NCBI RefSeq assembly: GCF_030867145.1
Contig: NC_134422.1
Span: 9,062,531-9,126,530, forward strand
Origin: Opisthocomus hoazin
Lineage: Eukaryota; Chordata; Aves; Opisthocomiformes; Opisthocomidae
Direction: 5' to 3'
Length of the DNA: 64,000 nucleotides
The notes beneath the pieces were generated by a model. That model was given only the letters and a program-made list of their open reading frames with translations. It was not told the origin of the DNA and did no database searches. A program made the position numbers and the translations under genes. Positions 1 to 13,200 of the stretch are shown one piece after another; the stretch's first letter is position 1; the number at the start of each line of letters is the position of its first letter.

Positions 1-1033
1 GCTGGGATAAAGTCAGCATTTGTGTTTAACCCCTCTCTGACCTCTGTGTAAAATGAAGGTGCCTGGAAGCCAAGCAGAAATAGTAATGAAACAGTTCATT
101 GCTCAGTTCACAGTAAGCAAGGACATCAGAAACTTTCATTACAGAAACTAGCAGCTGCAGTAAGATCAGTCTATTTGATGTTTGAATTGGAGGTTAAGGG
201 CGGAGGAAAGGAGAATTTCGCTGTTTGTGATAAAACTCATCCCTCTCTCTGGATACTGCTAAGCCATCCCTGGCAGGGACAGACTTTTATCCCTGGCTCA
301 GACTTCTGAAGAACAAATCTTTTTGCATTTTGAATGCACCAGATGGTATGCCTTTACAAAACTGGCCTCCAGGGAAGATACCTCTAAAATCCCTCCCTGC
401 AAGGACTTCACTCCCTCTCCCCCCCCAAATTACTCAGTTCAGGCACTGAGTAATGCAGGACAGAAGCATATGCCTTTCCTTTGGCAATTGCATTGTGTTA
501 TAGTATTAAGAAATATGCCCAATCTGCCTTCTTTTCAGTTCAGTATATTGTACTTCTCCTAGATTGATGTATACCTCAGACCAAATAGTTCTGCATGGCC
601 TAGGCTGGGGTAATTGGATTACATTTATGTGAAACTCAAAGTGCTAGACATTCTCAGGGGTGATTTTCTTTTTCAGACTGCCATTAGAGTCCCAAGGAAA
701 CCAAGTACAAAAGCCTAAACTAATCTCACACTAAACAGGATTTTTTTCGATCAAGTTGCACAAGGAGGTTGACTTTTAATGGTAGTTGCGCAGCTGAGAG
801 ACTAATGCACAGGGAAAAATCCCCAAACTCCTCACCCCAAGGGAAGAACTTCAAAACAAGAGAAGTGAGGAGGTCTGCGTTAATGCCCACACATGTGCTC
901 AAGCTCACCCTGCTGTGCCCATGGGTGCTGGTAATTCATGCAGTGGCAAAAGCCAGGCTAATTGGACTCTACTGTAGCAAATAAAACAGACTTACAAAGG
1001 AGTCAGAAATCATTCTCTGCAGTGCAGAAGTAT

Positions 1034-1125
1034 CCGAGGCACAGGGAGACTGTACAGCTTGAACAAGGTCACTCAGCGGGACCATAGAGGAGCTGGGATC
1101 AGAGCCTGAGTCTCAGACCTGTAGC
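1034..1125 (-). mobile_element. MIR-like SINE remnant
   Basis: The plus strand reads 'gaggcacagggagac', then 'gaacaaggtcactcagc', then 'gagctgggatcagagcctg' with 'tctcagacctg'. This is the reverse complement of the core and 3' half of the ancient MIR/CORE-SINE family as recalled from its consensus. Divergence is high and the ends are uncertain. It lies in the inferred GPR39 intron. Confidence 0.5.
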
Positions 1126-3123
1126 CAAGGGGCAAGTGCATTTACAGCTGGCAGGTGCTGGGAAGATGAGCTGACAAGTGATTGGCAAGCTTGCTGTTCT
1201 AACTTTGGTGTCACAGTGAAAGAGGAAAAAGTCCTCCATCTTGAACATAATAAAGGAAGATATTTGTGGCACATTCAAGAGCCTGAGATATTTGTGAGAA
1301 GTTTTGAATGGCTACTGTGAAAGGCCCAAGGATGCATTTGAATGTGCCTGATAGGAAACACAGGGCACACTCAAAACTGCCAGGTGAGAAGGTGTGCCTA
1401 TCGCTCCTTGTTCCCAAAGGAGGAGCATTCTCAGAGTGCCTGGATCTGCACCCCATGGCTGACTCAGGACCAAGGTGGTTTCTTCGAACTGTATGATTGC
1501 CAAACTGTGAATAACCATTTTTGACTGTGACAGGGTTTTGTTTTATTTCCAAAGGGAAAAGATATTCTTACTTGAAAATACAATCCAGAAAAACCTTCAA
1601 GACTACCCTGAAGCAGAGGGGAGAGCATTCTTTCACAGACATGAGGGGTATTAACTATTTTCCATTATCTTACTAATTGTCTCGTAACATCCCACCAGCA
1701 TTTATTTTTCTTAGTGCAATGCAACTGAATTACATCTGAATGGGGAGTAATTAAATGTGTTTGCTCTTTTTATTTTGTCTCCCTCACAGACACAGACCTA
1801 ATTTGGGTTCATCTTGAGCGCTGTTACCATAGTACGTACTGTACTGGGGGTTGAACGACAGGGAACGTGGAGTAGCAGTTTAACCTGCAGGGCAATTTGG
1901 GAAAAGAAACACATAAGAAGCCTGGTAAAATGGAGTCAGAAAGGCTCCTCTCATTAGATTTATACCTTTTTCTTTGGAGCACAAGTCCGTCAGCAGGGTA
2001 ACTATGCATTGTGTCCCAGAAATCAGCTAATTTGCATATTTTTGCTTGTGTTCACAACCCAAAGCAGAAGCTATGATGGAGCCTGCAAAGACAGGGAGTG
2101 GCTGGGGGAGGCGAATGAACACAGAAGAGATGATCTAACAGAAATCTCACATGCAGCAGGCTTATCAGTGGGCAGATAGCTGCTGTAGGTACCTCACTGG
2201 CTGTTTGTGTGTGAACGTACAGTGCCCACACAGAAGCTTTGGTTTCTAGCAGACAAATACCTGTCGATTCGAAAACCACGCCTTGCAAATCACTGCAGAG
2301 AAAGGTCACGCCGTTCAGCTCCTGACTCTGGGAAAGCACCCTGTGAGGGGAATAGTAGTTGTCCTTTGTCTCACACCTCGCACAGAGGCAATTTTTGGTT
2401 GGCTTCCCAACCACCCACAAGACAAGGCAACATGCGGTAACCAACTTGTGCTGGCTGAGCTGTCGCTTTCGCGTGTACCGAGTTTTCCTGGTGTGGCTGG
2501 GCCCTGTCACCTCTCCAGGGCACATGTAATGGGGCACTCCTGGCACTCTCCTGGACTTTTCCTGGGGGGGGACATTTTTTAACTCTGATTGCTTTATCCT
2601 CTTGGCATCACCTAGTTTATCTTTCCATGGTTCATGTAATTTTTGTTTGGAAAGGAAATTAGTCAGAGTTCAAGGATAACAGCAGTAATTTCTGGTACTG
2701 CTCCAAGCGTACGCCTCCGGGCTTGTGCACACAAGCAGTGAGGGGTTAGTGTGCATTAGTGGGCGTTGGGGAGCGTCACCACCGATGTGATACAACCTGG
2801 AGAGCCCCAAACCCAGGCTGCACCCTCAGTGTTTCCTCCTCCTCTGCCCCAGAAAGGTTTGCTGTTTATGGGGTGGGAGGAACAGGGGACACCTCAGCTG
2901 TTGATTTTGCACATCAGACCAAATCGTCATGACAATGCCATTTGGCTTTAACTTCTTGATATATTAGGGGCTTTGTATTCTTAAATGGTGAGCTAAAGAG
3001 ACCAGGAACTTTTAATATTGGAGAAAAAAAAAAGATTCTTAAACAAAAAAATTGTTGTTCTAAATACCTCCAATTTTATAAGAAAAAAAACCCCTGAGCT
3101 TCAGTTCTGAAACAAATGGGTGA

Positions 3124-3175
3124 CCCTTTTTTTCCCCATTTCCTCCCCCTCCCTTTCCCTCACGCTTCCTCCCTG
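3124..3175 (+). repeat. Polypyrimidine tract
   Basis: About 52 bp of C and T with only three purine interruptions. No exon follows it on either strand that I can recognise. Confidence 0.8.
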
Positions 3176-4276
3176 TAACTGCATGGTCACCCCACCCTCA
3201 GCCCCATTTCAGCTGATCACAGGGCATGGAGAAACACGGGAGGGAGGACAGGATGAGAACTAACACCAAAGAAATGGAGCAAGGTACTTCTTTCAATGTG
3301 AGATTTTTCTAACAACAGGACACAAAGGATATTTCTTTTTTACGTTTTAAAGACAGCCATGGAGCTCAGACAAACCCTAGCTTCAAAATGGGAATCAAGG
3401 AGAGTTGATTTTTCATCAACCTGTCAAAATGCATTCCAGAATAAGCTGCTAACATGGGCTGGAGAGGTCACATATAAATGGGAAGAAGGAAAAATCTAGC
3501 ACTGGAAATCACAGAAAGTAGCTTTTTGGACTGTGCATACCTTATTAAAAAACAGGATGTAGACAGTAACTAGTCCAATAAATTACTTTTGGTTTCAATG
3601 TTGTGTATCTAAATTTGTTCCACACTGAAAAAAACACTGATAATTTAAAACATTCTTAAAACAGAGCAACTAAATAAACTCAGACTTACACAGTGAGGAT
3701 ATCTAACTTGGTAGTTCTCATTAAGAATATTTTCTATAAGAAAGGTGGCAATATGACAGTGGATGTATCATTGACAAATTTACCTATAGATCTGTATTAT
3801 GACAAGCATAAAAATCTATCTACAATACAATGCAGCTCTTCATAATAGGTTTTGATAGTTGGATATGCAGAAGCTGTCACGAATACAAATGGAGAAAAAC
3901 CCTCTTTCCACGTATTCTACCACACAAATCTTTGTGTGTGTCATTGAAATAATTTCTTCTGCTTTTTAAAAGAACATAAAAAGATACTCAGAAGGTTGTT
4001 CTTCCAGCTACACCATTTCAAATTCTGTCCAATCCTTCTATAGCAAAACCAAGATGATCTGATATCATCGGCCCTGAGTTTGTTAAAAAAATCGCAGTGA
4101 TGGTGCCATTGAGACAGAACAAGTTAAGGTAGAGGCTGGGAGAACAAAAGTAAATAGGATTTAATTTCAATTTGGGGGAAGAAGGGGATAATGAAGGACA
4201 GAGTTTGCTACTACTGATCAATGAGACAATTACTCTTTGTTCTATAACTGTGAAGGGTAAAACTAGTTTCAGTTTT

Positions 4277-5328
4277 AGAATCACACAATGTTCGGGGTTG
4301 GAAGGGACCTCTGGGGATCATCTAATCCAAACCCCCTGCCGAAGCAGGGTCACCTACAGCAGGCTGCACAGGACTGCATCCAGGTGGGTTTTGAATATCT
4401 CCAGAGAAGGAGACTCCACAACCCCCCTGGGCAGCCTGTGCCAGTGCTCCGTCACCCTCAGAGGGAAGAAGTTCTTCCTCATGTTCAGACAGAACTTCCT
4501 CTGCTTCACTTTGTGCCCATTGCCCCTTGTCCTGTCGTTGGGCACCACTGAAATGAGTCTGGCCCCATCCTCCTGACACCCACCCTGCAGATATTTGTAG
4601 GCATTTATAAGGTCCCCTCGCAGCCTTCTCTCCTTCAGGCTAAACAAGCCCAGTTCCCTCAGCCTCTCCTCGTAGGGGAGATGCTCCAGTCCCCTCACCA
4701 TCCTCATAGCCCTCTGCTGGACTCTCTTCATCTTCATCTTTCTTGAACTGGGGAGCCCAGAACTGGACACAGTACTCCAGATGAGGCCTCACTAGGGCAG
4801 TGTAGACGGGAAGAAGAACCTCCCTCGACCTGCTGGCCACACTCTTCTTGATGCACGCCAGGATCCCTTTGGCTTTCTTGGCAGCCAGGGCACACTGCTG
4901 GCTCATGGTCAACCTGTCGTCCACCAGGACACCCAGGTCGCTCTCCACAGAGCTGCTCTCCAGCAGGTCTGCCCCAAGCCTGTACAGATGCATGGAGTTA
5001 TTCCTCCCCAGGTGCAGGACCCTGCACTTGCCCTTGTTGAACCTCATCAGATTCCTCTCTGCCCAACTTTCCAGCCTGTCCAGGTCTCTCTGAATGGCAG
5101 CACAGCCTTCTGGTGTATCCACCACTCCTCCCAGTTTGGTGTCATCAGCAAACTTGCTGAAGGTGCACTCTAACTCTTCATCCAGGTCATTGATGAAGAG
5201 GTTGAACAAGACTGGGCCCAGTACTGACCCCTGGGGGACACCACTAGTTACCGGCCTCCAACTAGACTCAGTGACGCTGATGACAACCCTCTGAGTTCTG
5301 CCATTCACCCAGTTCTCAATCCACCTCA
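4277..5328 (-). mobile_element. CR1 LINE, 5'-truncated, with C-terminal reverse transcriptase remnant
   Basis: CR1 is the dominant avian non-LTR retrotransposon. This copy runs right to left, is cut at its 5' end at about 5328, and ends in the typical CR1 3' terminus (plus strand 'tagaatcaca...ggttggaaggga'). The translation shows the C-terminal half of the RT domain: [11 protein letters not shown], then the catalytic FADD at about 5141-5152, then the thumb and C-terminal region ending in a natural-looking stop at 4354. The frame changes once, within a repeated 'gatgaa' run near 4725-4745, so the C-terminal part continues in another frame. The endonuclease and N-terminal RT are absent. The copy cannot move by itself. 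It lies antisense-neutral in the inferred GPR39 intron, in the same direction as the gene. Confidence 0.95.
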
Positions 5329-8300
5329 AACCCTAATTGCAAGTAAGTTAAATAATTAACCCTGCCCAGACTGTAAGCAAAGTACATGCACATACTTTTG
5401 TTTACGATGCTGGGGCCTGGAAAAGGTGTTTTAAAAAGAAAATCCTTAACTGGTTCTCCAAAAGAAACGAACAGGCAGCTGGACAGTAGGATAAAAATTT
5501 GAAGTCGTAAAAGCTTTGGGTGAAGTCAGAATCCTGACTTATGAAAGGAATAAAATCTTTAGTATGTGGTGGATGGGCAATTTCCCATATAGAAAATCAT
5601 CTTCTGTCCAGTGCTTTCTGTTATTAATAGTTCTTGTGTTTCAGATTATCTTCATCTGTAACAGTTAACCAGTAATATGTCTTTATGATGCTGCCACCTC
5701 TTTCTCCAGCCAGAGAATTAAAAAGTCCTTTTAGGCCTGGCTTCAAAACAAGAGAGCAGACAATATTACCTCTTCTTCAATCAGACTACACATAGACCTC
5801 TGGTCAACAGATTTGGTGCTTGTTTTCAGGCGACTGTCCTGCCTGCTTGAGGAAGAGGGCAAGAGCCATGAAAAAACTATTATGGCTAGGATGCAAGAGG
5901 GAGCCGTAGATTTTATGAACACGAGACATTACTGGCTTATAGGATTTTATAAGCTACAAAGAGGAAGTTGTCTTTGAAGCACAAAGTGGTGGACACTTTG
6001 CAATCACTTTTGGTCGTACGGGCATTCAAGGGGAAAACACCCTCTGTCAAATCATAGTCTATATAATCATATTTTCCACATATAAACTACCAAATTAAAG
6101 GTGGGAAAAATACTCAGGGAGAGAAGGCTTCAAAGTAATTTCTTGTATTATCTGCAGGTACATACTCACAGACTGCTGTTCAGCCAGCTGAGGAGAAAGG
6201 GATTGCACGTAGGGCAAAAAGGAAGATCAGTCTCCAAAAACTGATTAATTACTCATGTTTGGTCTCAAATCAAGTGCCAGTAGTAAACTGTATGCATTCA
6301 TCCCATTTAGAGATCCTTCACGTTTGTTCATTGCCGATTGACCTAGAACTGGCATATGGGTGGGAGATGTAAAAGAAGAAGGAGAAAGGAAGGAGAGGTT
6401 TCAGCTTCATTTCTTCACATGTTGCTATCATGGTCTCAGAAAGCCTGGACTATTAGCATCAGATACTGTTTTTTTCAAAAGTCCAAAATACTTGGTTGTG
6501 CAGCAAGCATTAAAGTGACACCCACATCACTCAGACACGTGGCTGTTCCTGTGGAGTGATGTGTGCTGGAATTAAACTGTACAGTTTCATTGCTCTCAAT
6601 TTTTTTACACTCCATATAATTCTTTTCAACCTGAAACTGCAGATTTATTAGAAATTATAAGCCTACACCCTACGTGTCATGGGAAGCCTGACATCCAAAA
6701 TGCATAAAGCACAGACATCTAAGGCACCAATGTGTCTGAGCGTGCAGGACTATGAATAAACAAGCCTGCGGGCTGTCCCTGTGTTACTCCAAGACACAAT
6801 CAGACAAAACAGGCACACTCAAGAGAGATGTAATCAGTCCATTTGGAAATATGTCTGCCCATCAGGGACAAACAAGAGACACTGTAAAACAAATAGTTGG
6901 ACTATTGCACAGGCTCAAGATGAAAAAAAGAAAGTAACTCGCAACATCTGCAAGCTCAAATGAGAGAGAAAGGGAAGAAGTGTTCAGAGCAGAGAAGTCC
7001 CTTACCTAAAAGAGATAAAAATTAAGACTGTTCAAATGCAGATCAGGGAGAGATGAGGTTTTCTAACACTGTCAAGGGAGAAATACAAACAGGCTGCATT
7101 TCAGAGCCTCAATGCAAGTTATATTAAGGAGTTCTCTTCAGAGAAGCAAAGCCTATGCCTAGCCTAATCTGCAAATACACAGAAGTTATTTTGCCTCTGA
7201 GCAGCTACAGCCTGGTGCAAATAATCCTCTTCATCTTCCAACACCAGCATCAGAGGTGGCTGACAATGACAGTCTACTAGCAGCATTTCTTGCTACTCAA
7301 AATCCATCTCTCCTTGACAGATGACTGCAGCTCATTTTCATCTACTAACCCATGATGAATACCTTAAAAAATGCAACACGTTGGAGCTCCTGGTAATAGT
7401 GAACTCTTCAAAGAAAACCAATGGTGTTTACAATGAAGATTCTTGCATGTGCATTTTCAGGAAATGCAAAACTGAATTACCTAAAACACACTACAGTTCT
7501 CATGTAGCCTGTAGTTCTCAGAAGTAGCTGGGCCACTTTTCTTCAGTAAATAATTTTCAAAATATTTAACATATGCACTTGATATGCAACAGCTGTGTTA
7601 ATAAAAGCTAGAGAAGATCTACTGTGTATGTCAAATTTCCTTTTTATCATTCTGTCTGGTTCTAGCTGTGTAGACTGTATATGTTTTGACATAGACATTC
7701 TTTCTTCTTGTATGTACAGTGCATAATACGATGGGCCTCTGGTCTCAGATTGGGCTCAAAAATACTACCATGTAACAGACAAATTACAAGATAGCGTCAC
7801 TGAAGTATCTACATTTGTATAAATCTGTACTGCTTCTGCTAAGTCAGGACAAGCTTCTGGATATCATTGTTTTCACAAGTTGGTGATTCTGAATGAGCAG
7901 CATCCAGCTGCTTTGAATTTTTTTAACTTGTTATCATAGCCATAATAGGTTGCTTGTAAGAATTACATTTTATTCATGAATTGTCTACACATCTGCAGAA
8001 TGTAGAAGACTTATTTTAACTTGTCTTTTTACAACTGGTCTGAGAATTAAATGCAACTTTGCCATAAAGTTCACCAGCTGCAGAACCTTTTTCTGTCCCA
8101 TAATAGTCCTTAGATGAGGTTCAAGTGCTTCGGCAGGGAAGCTTCCAGAGCAGATTCTGTTTTATTTTCCACCAGCTTTTAAGTGGTGTATGTTTCTCTA
8201 CAGGTACATGCACAGAACTTGCAAATATTAATGAGAGCCATGCACGTGTTCCTGTGGGAAGGCAGACCTAATACTGAAACTCCCTGCTCTGTTACAGTGC

Positions 8301-9587
8301 TCATGCCAACAGTTTCACTTATTTTGGCTAGAGGTGCCTATGATTTGGTCATTAATCCTGGAATAGAATTTTCATACTGAAGTGACAGTTAATATAAAAT
8401 GGTGTTACTAGATCTAAAATAATAATATTGTGTTTAAGAATCTCAGTGTTTCTTTTCCTTCACACACAGTTTTAGATGCCCTTACAGATTGCCAAGCATG
8501 AGGAATTAAAATGCTCTCAGCCCAAAGAAGACTCTGATAATATCTCAAACTATGCAAACTTAGAGAACAAATTTTAACTAGGTTAAAGGGATTTCTGTTG
8601 GAACAGTGAGCTTATAAAAGTTAACAAAAGGGACAACAAGGAACAAGCCTGCAAAATCTCCACAGCTGCACAGCTCCTGGCCACCTCTGACTGAGCCTGT
8701 ATCTGCTGACTTCTCTCTCTGTCTTTCTCAGTCCCGAGGGTGGATGGTTGGAGAGAAGGGAAGACGCAATTTTAGCAAAGACAGACCTAGACAGAATAAC
8801 TTAACCTGCTTGGCATAACTAACAACATGGCAGAAGCTGTAGCAGCCTCTAGTTGCAAGCAGAGAATAAATCCTCATTAGACTAACATAACAGGAAAGGC
8901 CAGCACATACGAGTCACTTTATGATGATCTGCAGGAAAATAACTCTCAGCCAAAACACCTTGATCCACCCAGTGTCACAATAAAGCAAAGTAGATTCACT
9001 CATTTTAAATTTTATATGAAAAACTGTTTTGTTTTGCTGAAGCTATCAATTTCTAATTTAATTATGCTGAATATCGAATTCTACGTGTGTAACCCCAAAT
9101 TGTCAATACATTATTTCACTCCTAAGGATTTCAGGTCCTTTCCTGTAAGACGATGCATCACAAGTTTATTGAATTTCTATAGCATTGCCCAATTTTTCTT
9201 CTTTGCTGGTACACCAGAATTACTTATTGTAAAATACTTATTTTAAAACTCTGATAAAGACAAAGGTATGTCCCCAATGTGATTCCAAGGATACACTTTA
9301 AAAGAAAACCCAAACCTTCAGTAATAAATAAGTTGCATGTTCATGGGATAGGAAGCACAATAATTACTCAACTGCTTTAAATAAATTGTGGTACCTAATG
9401 TTAATCAGCTTTAGTAACCTCACAAAAAGGAAGTGAATGTACATTCATTTATATTCATTAACTAGACAGGTTTTCTATTTTAGGAAAGCAGAGGGGTTAT
9501 CATGAGTTTTTTGTTTCTGTTCCTCCTATAGAACATCAGTCCTTGGATCAAAAGCATGACGTTTCACTTGAAACAGATTTTTTCGTG

Positions 9588-9619
9588 CCTCAGAACCATA
9601 TTTTTCCCTCAGAACCATA
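9588..9619 (+). repeat. Tandem duplication, 13-bp unit at 19-bp spacing
   Basis: The 13-mer cctcagaaccata occurs at 9588-9600 and 9607-9619. A second small tandem repeat, agtagagttc twice, lies at 9783-9802. Both look like local replication-slippage events. Confidence 0.85.
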
Positions 9620-10009
9620 CTGAGCAAAAATGATCAGAAACATTCATATATTACAATAGTAGGAAAATTAAAGATGATTTGAACGTTAGGGACACTGACT
9701 TTCTCAGTGTTGCTGCACGGAAAAAGAATTTGAAAATGGTGATGTAAAGATGGCAATTATTCCTGACCTGAAATGACTTGAAAGTAGAGTTCAGTAGAGT
9801 TCAGTCAACAAGATATTTGTCACCAGAAGTCTGAAATCCTTCTGCCTCCTCCTGAATTCAGTGCATTGATGACCAGTGCACCCCGACAAACATGGCGTTT
9901 GCCTCACTCTCTAGGCACTTGGGGCTATTGCTGAATGAGGCTTTTTCCAAAATGTGGCTGCCTGGGATGGGAGCTAGGGCCTCCTGAGCTGAGTCTGCTT
10001 AAAGACTAA

Positions 10010-10027
10010 ACCAAACCAACCAACCAA
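10010..10027 (+). repeat. (CCAA)n short microsatellite
   Basis: About four to five units of ccaa/aacc, followed by an A/C-rich stretch reaching about 10060. Confidence 0.85.
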
Positions 10028-10258
10028 GTGAAAACCCACCCCAAAACTGAAAAGAAACCTCCAAAATTGCCAGATACACAAAGATGAAGCAATTGTTTCG
10101 GGCCCTATTATTTTGGGCTGCTTTTCTTGTAAGATGCAACACGTTGGCAACAGAGGGCTCTGGGCTGCTGTAACTCTGAAGTTTGAGGAACATGCCTTGA
10201 GATACAACAAATGGTTTCGTGAGAATGGCTACTCCTAATTACTCAATAGTCCTACATA

Positions 10259-10286
10259 GTATGCATGTGCATGCATACGCACATGT
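10259..10286 (+). repeat. Alternating purine-pyrimidine tract (Z-DNA-prone)
   Basis: 28 bp of strictly alternating purine and pyrimidine, mostly TG/CA and GC steps with 'atgcat' palindromes inside. Such tracts favour Z-DNA under negative supercoiling. It lies in the inferred GPR39 intron and no gene adjoins it. Confidence 0.75.
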
Positions 10287-13200
10287 TTGTGGGTGTATAT
10301 AGATACAGACTGTTTCAGCATTCCCTGGTGTCAAAAAGCCACATTTTTTGGTGTCATGAGCCCCCAGGAATGCAGAGACAAACTATATCTCAGTCTACTG
10401 CTTCATTTGTTTGAGCTGTTATCAGGTATTGGGCCCTGCATGTCCCAGCGGTGCAGGCAACTCAGAGGTTTGAAGGGGCAGTGCAAGGTTTAACTAAATG
10501 AAGCAGTAAAGCCAGACTGATCAAAAGTTCTCGAGAACCATAGTGCTGAACTTTTAAACACATTTATGAAAGGCATCTGATGTAGGGACCAAAACACCAG
10601 AGTAAGCTCAGTGCTTGCTACCCAGTGTGCATCCCCGCACTAGGAATTGTAAATGTCAAATACCACAATGTGTATACACTTAAGGGAGGGTTTACTAATT
10701 AGTTCCAATTACAGAGTAAAATCTTCCTTTAATACAAGAGGAAAACCCAGGACATCTTGGCTTTTCTTGAGCCATTCAATGCAGGTGACCTCCTACTGCT
10801 TTCTTCTACAGGGCAGGCTAGTGAACAGGAGAAGCAGAGAGCACACCATAAATTCACTTTCTGTGCAGAGAAAAAAACTCTCCCAAGTGACTACTTTGTG
10901 CTCTAAGACAAAGAAACCCAGAAAACTAAGCATCCCAAATTACCAAGAAAAATACACTTTTTCCTCTTTTTTTTTGGTTATTTGTTTTGTTTTGTTTTTA
11001 AAGCAGCTCTTCATTAGAATGTAGCAGAGCATCCTGCTTTCGGTGAAAGCACTGGGAAATGTTTCAAAGAAGCATAGTGGCCAAGGGGTCCGGCTATCAG
11101 TTTTAACAAATATAGCATATAAAGATATGTGGACAATTCGGTAGTAAGGAGAGGGAGAAATTCACCTAAGCCCTGCTAGGGACAGGAATCCCAGCCATGG
11201 GCTCAGACTGCACAGTGTGAGGAGCTATTCACTAAGACTACTTGGACCAACTTCAGATACTTTTAATTCTCCCCTGATGCCTATTAAATTGCATTAATGC
11301 AGTGGAGCTGTCTCATGCCCCAAGAGGGCAAGGTGCGGGTGCCAACTCTGAGAGAGAAGCACTTCTGTCCAATTTTCATTCCCAACCAGAAACGTCAGTG
11401 CTTTGTGGAAGGCTTGCAAGAGTCCATTGTAGCTCCCTGACACCATCCACGCGATGTAGGGAAGCTGCCTTCCTCCTGACATCTTAACAAATTTGGGAGC
11501 AATTCTTCACCTTGATTGTTAAAGACTAAAACCAAAACAACCATAATCAATTACGGCGTTCAAGGCCCAGGAGGAAATTTAAAAACCAACTTTCAAGGTC
11601 AAGGTTTCAGTGGAAATAGATCTTTGTTGACAATTGGCAGAACTTCCTTGAGCTTAGCAGAGCTGACGGCTACATTTGCAGGACGACTGCACCATGTGCA
11701 TTTTCAGTGTGTTAGAGCAGCAAACAGGAACACATTTAGCTGATTCGCAGCACACAGAAGGGTTAACCTTGCATTTCACAACAGAAATTAACCCAAATAA
11801 GGTCTATGCTATTCAGTCTGAAGGGAAAAGAAATCAATTCTGGTTCCCGTGGGTAGGATTTCACCACTTGATTAGAGAAAGAAATGAATCTTTAAAGTCT
11901 ACTTACAGGAAAGGTATTTTCCATTTGCATGAGAGATGGGAATGGCTGCATACCAAGTTAATGAAATCAAGTCTTCTGTGCCTGTTTGAGGATTTCATCT
12001 ATTTGAATTATGCAAATATCAAATATAAGTCCATTGTATAAAACTTCAAAATGAGAATGCTATCCATACATCCAGGGAGGCAAAAATAATATTTCCACTC
12101 CCCAAACTTAACATTGTTTCATTAAAGGCCAACAAGAGGTTATGATTTGGGCCTACAGCACCGCGTTCAAGCTGTGACAGTTGATTTAGACAACATTCCT
12201 GCCTGTCAGCAAATAAACATTAAGTCATTTTAAATTTCACTTCCATTTGATAAGGCTAAAGCAATTCTCTTTTGGAGATAGGGACTCAGAAGCAAGCTTT
12301 TGAATGCTAGTCATCAGGCACAGTGAGACTGACGGCCGCATAGGTTGTGAAGGAGGGTAGCAAGGTAGGCTGGCCAAGTGGATCTGCAGCAGCAAGAGGA
12401 GGAGCAGCACAGGTGATATCTTGCCCTTGATTCAGAGACCAAAACACATAGGAAATGGATCCTTCATTTGCAGGCAGAGACCCATATGTGCACCAAGCTG
12501 TGTGGTCCTAGGCCAGCTTTCTGAAAGTCTCCTTTTGGCAACAGGTATTTGCCAAGAAAATGTTGAGCTTGGATAAGCTTGCTGGGCGTTCTTTGCAAGT
12601 TCAACATCCTCTCAATGAAGGATACAGAGTCATGCAGTGCCACACCAAGGAACAATAAACATAACCTCTTCTTTCCAACACAGTGGAGATGTGGGCTTTA
12701 GGACCAGAGACACACCTGCACTCCCAGCATGGACTTGCAGAAATTATCATTTTTGCTACCCCAGAAACTGAACTAGTTTGGTCCAGCTCTCCATTTGAAA
12801 GTCTGTCCCTGAACATGTCCTTCTTATGATTACAAATTTTCTCATTTCTGTCTGTACTCATTCCTGGCCCCTATAGACCTATTAGTTCTTGTGCCAACGC
12901 CATCATTTAGATCAATGCAGAGAACATGGCAATATTGTGTAATATCAGGGAGTCTGCACGGCAGGACAATGTTTCCTAAATTGTCAGTATGCTCTTTATA
13001 ATAGAAAAGAATGCATTTAAATGTTGGCTTGGACCAGAAGAGAAATAGAAAGGGGACATCTGAATTTCAAGTTACTATCAAAGAGCTTTTTAGAATTCAT
13101 AAGATGTATATATAAGCAGGGATAGGAGAAGGGAAGGAATCAAGACAACGGAAAGTTTCAATCTCCAGACATTAACTTCTAACAACGAACTCCCAAGGCT

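Larger units (their letters stand above)
1..4276. other. Intronic DNA of GPR39 (inferred), no gene seen
   Basis: This lies downstream of the GPR39 donor, so it belongs to intron 1 if exon 2 lies outside the window. It holds a MIR-like remnant and a polypyrimidine tract, annotated separately. The longest open frame (minus 2052-2546) starts at GTG and has no recognisable domain. Confidence 0.6.

Noticed and set aside
2052..2546. 164-codon minus-strand frame
   Set aside because: GTG start, irregular composition, several overlapping frames on the other strand, no recognisable motif.
4640..5329. Reverse transcriptase frame as a functional gene
   Set aside because: It is a 5'-truncated CR1 with a frameshift and no endonuclease or N-terminal RT region.
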